Origin: BRH-c25 sp035417425
GTDB lineage: Bacteria; Bacillota; Clostridia; Lutisporales; Lutisporaceae
Length of the DNA stretch: 12,603 bases
Direction: 5' to 3'
NCBI GenBank assembly: GCA_035417425.1
Contig: DAOLPD010000082.1
Location: 1-12,603, forward strand
Below are positions 1 to 5,333 of this stretch, one piece after another. The notes under the pieces were generated by a model. That model was not told the origin of the DNA. It did no database searches and saw only the letters and a list, made by a program, of their open reading frames with translations. A program made the translations under genes and the position numbers. How positions within the stretch are numbered: position 1 is the first letter of the stretch; every line of letters begins with the position of its first letter.

Positions 1-994
1 GATTCTCAACAAGGATACAATACTGGATCAATGGCAGATTGAGAAAATCTATGCTAATAGTGTAGATAAAGTCAGGGTCAGGCTCACCGAGAATGATAGT
101 TTATATGCTGTTCAGGAAGAAGAGATACCCAGTGTCTATGATTCCGGCAAAATTAGAGCTTTTAAAGAAAAGTATGCAGCCAAAGTAGACGAGGTAACTT
201 ACATTATTAAAGAAATTGGCAGAGGTGCAGCTGTAGATGTGCAAACAGTGGGTCAGATCAGCAGGCATATAATAAGGGAATTCAGTACTGTAAGTGAAGT
301 TATAAACTATCTTCATCTGGCAAGGCCCTTGGATGATTATACATATTCCCATTCACTAAATGTGTCGCTTATGTCAATCATAATTGCGAAATGGCTGGAG
401 CTCAGTGATAAAGAAATTGACGAGATTGCAACAGCAGGATTGCTTCATGACATAGGGAAGACTAAGATACCCGAAAGGCTTCTGCAGAAGCCCGGAAAGC
501 TTACGAAAAGCGAGTTTGAAGAGGTAAAGAAGCATACTATTTTTGGATATATGATGATGGATAATATCTTGGATGCAACAGCTAATATGAAGTATTCGGT
601 ATTGATGCATCATGAGAAAATTGATGGTTCAGGGTACCCCATAGGCTCATTGGATGAAGACATACCCCTGTTCCCCAAGATAGTAGCAATAGCCGATATA
701 TATGATGCAATGACCTCCAACAGGTCCTACCGTAACAGGATGTGCCCCTTTGAGGTAATCAAGAATTTTGAAATGCAGACCTTTGGCAAGCTGGATACCA
801 AGGTGCTGACAGTGTTTCTGAAAAATATTGCCAATTCTTATGTTAATGATTTCGTAGAGCTCAATAGCGGTGAAATGTGTGAGGTAGTGTTCATAAATCC
901 TAATAGGATATGGCAGCCTATCGTCAGAGCCGGGGCAGATTATATCGATTTGTCCAGGGATAGGCATAAAAGGTTCATTAAAGCAATAATATAG
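1..994 (+). CDS. HD-GYP domain cyclic-di-GMP phosphodiesterase (5' end missing)
   Basis: Likely hydrolyses the second messenger cyclic di-GMP in the cytoplasm. The reading frame is open from base 2 with no stop, so the gene starts left of the window; the GTG at 239 lies inside the domain and is not the true start. About 330 residues are visible. The first ~75 look like the regulatory N-terminal part common in clostridial HD-GYP proteins (DTILDQWQIEKIY region). The catalytic domain follows: HDIGK at 446..460, then the HHEKIDGSGYP signature at 608..640, then the DIYDAMTSNRSYR segment at 698..736. All signature residues (H, D, HHE, GYP) are present, so the enzyme should be active. It ends at TAG 992..994. 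No clear terminator follows, so read-through into the small gene starting near 1073 is possible. Family assignment is firm; the signal it answers to is unknown. Confidence 0.93.
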   Translation, partial: ILNKDTILDQWQIEKIYANSVDKVRVRLTENDSLYAVQEEEIPSVYDSGKIRAFKEKYAAKVDEVTYIIKEIGRGAAVDVQTVGQISRHIIREFSTVSEVINYLHLARPLDDYTYSHSLNVSLMSIIIAKWLELSDKEIDEIATAGLLHDIGKTKIPERLLQKPGKLTKSEFEEVKKHTIFGYMMMDNILDATANMKYSVLMHHEKIDGSGYPIGSLDEDIPLFPKIVAIADIYDAMTSNRSYRNRMCPFEVIKNFEMQTFGKLDTKVLTVFLKNIANSYVNDFVELNSGEMCEVVFINPNRIWQPIVRAGADYIDLSRDRHKRFIKAII

Positions 995-1060
995 ATAATA
1001 TACCTTGTATTATATTGAGCTGCTTGGCAAATAATAACTTCACTATGAGTTTCTATTATT

Positions 1061-1067
1061 GGGGTGA
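1061..1067 (+). promoter_or_regulatory. ribosome binding site deciding the GTG 1073 start
   Basis: GGGGTGA pairs well with the 3' end of 16S rRNA and lies 5 nt before GTG 1073. It contains the competing GTG at 1064, which has no binding site of its own. Confidence 0.55.
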
Positions 1068-1072
1068 ACACA

Positions 1073-1615
1073 GTGAAGAGATATTTGCAATATTTTGCTG
1101 TCATGTTTCTCGTACTTGCATTTACCGACCTCTGTCTTGGAGGTGCACTGTCAGGGCACAGGGGGCAAATCTCCGATGCTGTACCGGAAGGTTTAAAAGA
1201 AGCAGATGATATCCAAATTCAGCCGGAGGTACAAGAAAATACAGAAGTGATGAATATTGATGAATTAGGCGAGTTTATTGCTTCAAAATCCTGTGAATTT
1301 GTGCAGGCAGCTTTTGATAGGGATAAGGCAAAAGTTGAAAATATGCTTTGCAAGGGTACGATGTATGTTATTTCTGAGGATGATTCCAGTTATATAAGAT
1401 ACACCTCAGGGGACCTGCATGTGGAAGGTTATATGGCAACTGACAGGAAGCTTGTGCAGGTAAGGCATAGCTGGTATGTAACAGAGGATGACGGAACGAT
1501 AGCCTCCGGAGTGGAGGTTTTTATAGAAGGGGAAGAAGACCCTCAGATATGGTATATACATTACAGGAAAAGCTTTGGCCGGTGGAAAGTATTCATGCTG
1601 GAAAACGGGATATAA
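1073..1615 (+). CDS. small exported protein of unknown function
   Basis: I do not recognise this gene. It encodes about 180 residues. The N-terminus has two basic residues followed by a hydrophobic stretch (LQYFAVMFLVLAF), consistent with a Sec signal peptide or one membrane anchor. No lipobox precedes the Cys at about residue 18. An acidic, Glu-rich linker follows, then a compact domain (about residues 60-180) with a leading helix, alternating strands (MYVISEDD, HSWYVTEDDG, EVFIEGEE) and a closing IWYIHYRKSFGRWKVFML. This pattern resembles NTF2-like/SnoaL-type folds, but that is inference from shape only. I chose GTG 1073 because GGGGTGA (1061..1067) sits 5 nt upstream as a ribosome binding site; an in-frame GTG at 1064 would give 183 residues with no binding site before it. 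It lies 78 nt after the HD-GYP gene and converges on the methyltransferase gene. Confidence 0.8.
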   Translation: MKRYLQYFAVMFLVLAFTDLCLGGALSGHRGQISDAVPEGLKEADDIQIQPEVQENTEVMNIDELGEFIASKSCEFVQAAFDRDKAKVENMLCKGTMYVISEDDSSYIRYTSGDLHVEGYMATDRKLVQVRHSWYVTEDDGTIASGVEVFIEGEEDPQIWYIHYRKSFGRWKVFMLENGI

Positions 1616-1622
1616 AGCCTGG

Positions 1623-2792
1623 CTATATTACCTGCAGTATAATGCATTTCAGGTACATGGACTCATTGGAACCGTAGAGTACCGGATGATCCTTTGCCTG
1701 GGTCCTGAATTCCACTTGCCTGACTATTTTTCCTGCATCCATTGCTGCATCCTGTATCATTTCCATAAACAGTCCCGGATACATATAGTGGGAACAGGAG
1801 CAGGTCACAAGAAAGCCTCCCGGATTCAATATTTTCATAGCCCTCAGGTTTATATCCTTATAACCCCTGTATGCTCCGGCCAATGCTGATTTGGTCTTGC
1901 AGAAGGCTGGAGGATCAAGTATAACCACATCGAATTTTTCATTTAATGTCTGATATTCCTTCAATACATCAAAGACATTCCCTGTTACGCCATTTATCTT
2001 TTTCTGCAGTCCATTGATATCAGCATTCCTTTTAAGGTATTCTATTGCATGCTCTGATATGTCTACCGCGGTGACTTCCCTGGCACCATAGTAAGCCGCA
2101 TGCAGAGCAAAGCCTCCTGTATGGCTGAATGTGTCCAATACACGGGCATCCTTCACAAAGGGCTTGAGTGCTGCCCTGTTCTCCCTCTGATCCAGGAAGT
2201 ATCCTGTTTTCTGTCCGTTTTCAATATCCACAAGCATTCTGATTTCATTTTCCCTTATTTCCACGGTAGTATCAAAAGGGCCTTTTATGAAGCCTTTTTG
2301 CTGCTTCAATCCTTCTTTTTCCCTGATTTGAACATCATTTCGCTCATAAATCCCCTTGGGCTCAAGAATTTCCTCCAATAGCTCAACAATTGTGCTTTTA
2401 TACTTTTCTATTCCCAGGGACAGGGTCTGAATGCTGAGATAGTCACCAAACTTATCTACTATAAGGGCAGGCAGAAGGTCAGCTTCGCCGAAGATGACCC
2501 GGCAGCTTGAGGTATCTACCAGTTTCTTTCTGTATTCCCAAGCCTGAAGGATTCTTTTTCTGAAGAATTCCTTGTTTATTTCCTCATGCTCCCTGGTCAT
2601 AATTCTTACCAGTATCTTGGACTTGGGGTTTATATATCCCCTTCCCAGGAACTGGCCCTTTGAGTCACATACATCAACAATGTCGGCAGGGTCAAAAGCC
2701 CCGTCTATATTCTTCACTTCATTGTCAAACACCCAGGGATGGCCCATAAGTATTCTCTCTTCTTCGCCCTTCTTAAGTATTACCTTAGCCAT
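1623..2792 (-). CDS. RlmI-type class I SAM-dependent 23S rRNA (cytosine-5) methyltransferase
   Basis: Predicted to methylate a cytosine of 23S rRNA; in E. coli RlmI makes m5C1962, and exact target conservation is inferred. The 389 residues match the usual family length (about 390-400). A PUA-like RNA-binding domain occupies about residues 1-75 (ILKKGEEERILMGHPWVFDNE). The Rossmann methyltransferase domain follows: GQKTGYFLDQRENR near 193-206, SAM-binding motif I VLDTFSHTGGFALHA near 218-232, motif IV DPPAF near 293-297, and TCSCS near 330-334, whose second Cys is the expected catalytic residue. The C-terminus (DHPVLYGSNESMYLKCIIL) is also typical. The frame extends upstream to 2870, but the start at 2792 is preferred: it begins MAKVILKKG, has GGAGGTG 5 nt upstream, and avoids overlap with the peptidase gene. 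It lies 19 nt after the peptidase stop, so co-transcription is likely. Confidence 0.93.
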   Translation of the reverse strand: MAKVILKKGEEERILMGHPWVFDNEVKNIDGAFDPADIVDVCDSKGQFLGRGYINPKSKILVRIMTREHEEINKEFFRKRILQAWEYRKKLVDTSSCRVIFGEADLLPALIVDKFGDYLSIQTLSLGIEKYKSTIVELLEEILEPKGIYERNDVQIREKEGLKQQKGFIKGPFDTTVEIRENEIRMLVDIENGQKTGYFLDQRENRAALKPFVKDARVLDTFSHTGGFALHAAYYGAREVTAVDISEHAIEYLKRNADINGLQKKINGVTGNVFDVLKEYQTLNEKFDVVILDPPAFCKTKSALAGAYRGYKDINLRAMKILNPGGFLVTCSCSHYMYPGLFMEMIQDAAMDAGKIVRQVEFRTQAKDHPVLYGSNESMYLKCIILQVI

Positions 2793-2797
2793 TGAAG

Positions 2798-2804
2798 CAC
2801 CTCC
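2798..2804 (-). promoter_or_regulatory. ribosome binding site of the rRNA methyltransferase gene
   Basis: On the minus strand this reads GGAGGTG, 5 nt before the ATG at 2792. It fixes the start and argues against the longer in-frame extension to 2870. Confidence 0.8.
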
Positions 2805-2811
2805 ATTCTTA

Positions 2812-4464
2812 TTATAACCCGAAATCCTCAGGCCTTGCATCAAGGGCTGACAATACTGCTTCAAACACAAGCTTTGATGCTATTTCAAAGGAATATGAGA
2901 TATTGATCCTTTCAGTGTATTTATGTGCATCCTTTCCCAAAGGCCCAATATTCATAAATGGTATATTGAGGCCTGCTATTATATCCAAGGGAATTGTGTA
3001 TCTGTCTCCCCATAAAGGAAGATTTGTCTTTAAGCTTTCAACATCTATATTGTCCGGCAGCCCCAAATAGCTCATATCGGACAGGCCCGGAAAGAAGGGC
3101 TCCCAAGAAATACTCTCACCATATTCTGACTTTGCCTTTTTAATGATTTTCTCTGTTATTTCAGCTATTTTGCCGTTCTGTCCGCTTTTTCCCGAGTGGG
3201 GGTAATAAGGGGGCGCAAGGAACAGGACTATCATAGGGTCACGATAGGGGCAGAATTTGTGCGCTTCCCTGACTATATCAACGGACAGCTCCCTAAGATC
3301 GCTTGCCTGTGATTCTTTTATAAAGGACTCCATATGCTCATCAAATTCTTTTCCCCTGGCTTCAAGGCACATTTTATAAAGCTCCCGGAATGTAATTACC
3401 ATGGGTTTTATGGATGGAAGCTTCGGTTTGCTGCCTGTAAGGGACTGGAGGCGGTCAGCCTTGTTTTCAATGCTGTGAAGTACTTCTTCAAATGCCTTTT
3501 CGCTGATACTCTTAAGCTTATTAAGTACTTCATCCGGTGCAGAAGTTACGGTTATAAAATTAAAATAAGAGTAGGCTGCTGCCGGAGTTGAGACAGAATA
3601 AGAGTTCTTTGTGTCTGACTGTTTAAGACATACCGGAGCCGGCGTCATAAAGCTTGCCGATACATCCGACAGTTCCGGATTAAGTTCAATTTTCTCTATT
3701 ATTTTTGCTGTCAGAAGGTTAGGGTTAAGGCCGGAAAAAGGATCTCCCGCATGAGTCTCCTTTCCGACGCAGTAAAAGACCGGAAGTAATTTTCCGACAG
3801 CCCCTGTATATATGTACTTGCTGCTGTCTCCGGGGTATTTTGGAAAATGAGGTTCTGATACAATACAGCATACATATTCCAATCCCTTTTCCTCTTTCAA
3901 TTTTGCCAGCATTTCAACAGAGGCAAGCATTCCCGCAGAATTGTTTTCTTCGTCAGGAACCGACAGCAACAGGATATTTCCCGGGAAATTGTCCAATTTA
4001 TTTTCTAACTGATGCATAATTTCGACATCAAGGGCTAATCCGAACTTCATATCCATTATTCCGCGGCCAAAAATATAATCACCTGAGGCAAGATCCATCT
4101 CAGCTTCTTTTGAGAGGCTGATGCCGCTGCCCTTTTTGAGAAGCTCGGTATATTCCAAAGGCTTGAATGCATAATCCTTAAAAGCACCATAATCCTCTAC
4201 ATTTACAACATCAAAGTGGCTCAGCAGTATAACGGTTTTTTTGCTCTCCGGCTTCCCCTCCATCAAGGCATGGACATAGTATCTTCTGAAGGGGTCATTC
4301 TTTATGGGGTTGATTCCTGCATTAGCCGGGTTGTTCTTAAAATAATCCATCTTCATGACTGTTTCATAGATCTTTTCTGCCATTTCAATTTCTCCCGGTG
4401 TCTCAGATATGCTTGGAACACTGCAAAGTTCAATCAGCAGATTTTTCATCCTATCAATATTCAT
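2812..4464 (-). CDS. M20 family metallopeptidase, RocB-like
   Basis: A 550-residue zinc-dependent amidohydrolase of the M20 clan, closest to the RocB group linked to arginine use in Bacillus (about 560 residues). That pathway role is family knowledge and is not supported by neighbours here. Metal-site motifs are intact: SHFDVV (His83, Asp85), FGRGIMDMKFG (Asp138, bridging), PDEENNS (Glu172/Glu173, general base and ligand), SEPH (Glu204) and THAGDP (His238, dimerisation/lid region). A late His in GKDAHKYTERI (about residue 523) is the likely last ligand. No signal peptide is seen, so it should be cytosolic, fitting hydrolysis of an imported peptide or N-acylated amino acid. The start has GGAGGAG at 4470..4476 on the minus strand, 5 nt upstream. 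It is first in a likely two-gene transcript with the methyltransferase, and its leader carries a perfect inverted repeat. Confidence 0.9.
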   Translation of the reverse strand: MNIDRMKNLLIELCSVPSISETPGEIEMAEKIYETVMKMDYFKNNPANAGINPIKNDPFRRYYVHALMEGKPESKKTVILLSHFDVVNVEDYGAFKDYAFKPLEYTELLKKGSGISLSKEAEMDLASGDYIFGRGIMDMKFGLALDVEIMHQLENKLDNFPGNILLLSVPDEENNSAGMLASVEMLAKLKEEKGLEYVCCIVSEPHFPKYPGDSSKYIYTGAVGKLLPVFYCVGKETHAGDPFSGLNPNLLTAKIIEKIELNPELSDVSASFMTPAPVCLKQSDTKNSYSVSTPAAAYSYFNFITVTSAPDEVLNKLKSISEKAFEEVLHSIENKADRLQSLTGSKPKLPSIKPMVITFRELYKMCLEARGKEFDEHMESFIKESQASDLRELSVDIVREAHKFCPYRDPMIVLFLAPPYYPHSGKSGQNGKIAEITEKIIKKAKSEYGESISWEPFFPGLSDMSYLGLPDNIDVESLKTNLPLWGDRYTIPLDIIAGLNIPFMNIGPLGKDAHKYTERINISYSFEIASKLVFEAVLSALDARPEDFGL

Positions 4465-4485
4465 TAATACTCCTCCGCTTCCTTG

Positions 4486-4530
4486 TATTTTGCACTAAAC
4501 ACTTTGCATTGTATTCACATGTGCAAAATA
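4486..4530. repeat. perfect 10-bp inverted repeat in the peptidase leader/promoter region
   Basis: TATTTTGCAC (4486..4495) and GTGCAAAATA (4521..4530) are exact reverse complements separated by 25 nt. A third TTTGCA copy lies at 4503..4508, and the 8-bp palindrome CACATGTG at 4516..4523 overlaps the right arm. The repeat ends about 20 nt before the peptidase start codon at 4464. It may be an operator for a dimeric or tetrameric regulator, or a stem in the mRNA leader. The sequence cannot decide between these. Confidence 0.6.
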
Positions 4531-4577
4531 TATACTTTCATTTTACCAGAATAAAGGGGGCTTGGCATACAGGAAAG

Positions 4578-4606
4578 TTTACAAAAGCCAATAATTGGGA
4601 TAATAT
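4578..4606 (+). promoter_or_regulatory. sigma-A type promoter for the 190-residue membrane protein gene
   Basis: TTTACA (4578..4583) and TAATAT (4601..4606) are separated by exactly 17 nt, close to TTGACA-N17-TATAAT. An alternative -10, GATAAT (4599..4604), would give a 15-nt spacer. Transcription would begin near 4612, leaving a leader of about 35 nt before the start at 4647. Confidence 0.55.
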
Positions 4607-4636
4607 ATACATATCATCAGTACTTATACCATATAT

Positions 4637-4642
4637 GGAGGT
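4637..4642 (+). promoter_or_regulatory. ribosome binding site deciding the 4647 start
   Basis: GGAGGT lies 4 nt before ATG 4647. The in-frame ATG at 4635 overlaps this site, and earlier in-frame starts run back into the divergent peptidase gene, so 4647 is the real start. Confidence 0.75.
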
Positions 4643-4646
4643 CCGC

Positions 4647-5219
4647 ATGTTTAAGAAAAAGAAGAATTATCTGAAGCAGATATATAAGATGAATCCGGAT
4701 ACAAAAGCGTATATTATTGAGGTTTCACTAATTGATTACAATGAAATTTTCAATGGCTGGGATCCTTCTCCGATCAAAAGAAGGGATTTGGATCCGGATC
4801 TTATTAGTTTTTTGGAAGAATGCGATTCCGATATTCCTCTGGAATTTCCTTTGGAACTGATGTTTTACCTGCCTGAAGACCAATATGACATGGAAAAAGA
4901 AAACCTGTCAAAAGTGGGGGTAAAGAATTATTTTGACTACAGCGTTCATTTCATAAGAAAAGAGTTAAAGCAGATCAGGCAAAAAATACTATTATATATT
5001 GTAATGGCTGTTGCTTTTTTATCGGTGGGATACTTGTCAGGGAAGCAAGCAGAGCCTGGTTTTTTTACTGCTATCTTAATAGAGGGCTTTACCATCGGAG
5101 GCTGGGTATTCTTATGGGAGGCATTTTCATTATTCTTTTTTGCCAGGCAGGAGGTATCCGGCAGGCTGAAAAGATATATAAGATTCAGAAATACAAAAAT
5201 CAGCTTTAAGTATAAGTAG
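4647..5219 (+). CDS. two-helix membrane protein of unknown function
   Basis: No named family recognised. The product has 190 residues: a Lys-rich start (MFKKKKNYLK), a soluble N-terminal domain of about 110 residues with many acidic residues (EIFNGWDPSPIKRRDLDPDL; SFLEECDSDIPLEFPLEL), then two hydrophobic helices at about 115-131 (LLYIVMAVAFLSVGYLSG) and 139-166 (FFTAILIEGFTIGGWVFLWEAFSLFFFA). The tail is basic and short. Both ends are probably cytoplasmic. The segment EGFTIGGWVFLWEAF resembles a recurrent EGxxIGGWVxxW pattern I associate with uncharacterised bacterial two-helix proteins; this is recollection, not a search result. It has its own promoter and ribosome binding site and is separated from the following block by 114 nt, so it is probably a single-gene unit. 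Confidence 0.85.
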   Translation: MFKKKKNYLKQIYKMNPDTKAYIIEVSLIDYNEIFNGWDPSPIKRRDLDPDLISFLEECDSDIPLEFPLELMFYLPEDQYDMEKENLSKVGVKNYFDYSVHFIRKELKQIRQKILLYIVMAVAFLSVGYLSGKQAEPGFFTAILIEGFTIGGWVFLWEAFSLFFFARQEVSGRLKRYIRFRNTKISFKYK

Positions 5220-5270
5220 TTATGTCGCATCATTCATATACTTCGAAACATTTGCCCGATACAATGCGTC

Positions 5271-5276
5271 TATAAT
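5271..5276 (+). promoter_or_regulatory. possible -10 element for the transporter/MoxR gene block
   Basis: A perfect TATAAT lies 58 nt before the TTG start at 5334 in the 114-nt gap 5220..5333. No good -35 sits 16-18 nt upstream (ACATTT at 17 nt), so it would be weak or activator-dependent. It is the best candidate for the large block, but weakly supported. Confidence 0.3.
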
Positions 5277-5321
5277 AATGGGTATGACTGTACATAGTAT
5301 AAGGGAAAATTGACTTGACAT

Positions 5322-5326
5322 GGGGG
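5322..5326 (+). promoter_or_regulatory. ribosome binding site supporting the TTG 5334 start
   Basis: GGGGG lies 7 nt before TTG 5334. The start gives a complete signal peptide (MKKVLRAAAFILMLALIIG); the next ATG lies inside that hydrophobic core. Confidence 0.55.
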
Positions 5327-5333
5327 TTAAACA

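Noticed and set aside
2793..2870. 26-residue N-terminal extension of the rRNA methyltransferase
   Set aside because: It overlaps the peptidase's 3' end, lacks family similarity, and a strong ribosome binding site precedes the internal ATG at 2792.
4503..4522. Possible arginine-repressor (ARG) box on the minus strand near TGTGAATACAATGCA, tempting because the gene is RocB-like
   Set aside because: Only the left half-site (TGTGAAT) fits the consensus; the right half does not.
4398..4646. N-terminal extension of the 190-residue membrane protein back to 4398
   Set aside because: It would overlap the 5' end of the divergent peptidase gene and run through the promoter and ribosome binding site; the 4647 start has a proper site.
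5234..5265. Sporulation sigma-E-like promoter (TCATATA and GATACAAT)
   Set aside because: Both elements resemble the consensus, but the 17-nt spacer is longer than the usual 13-15 nt, and nothing else points to sporulation control.
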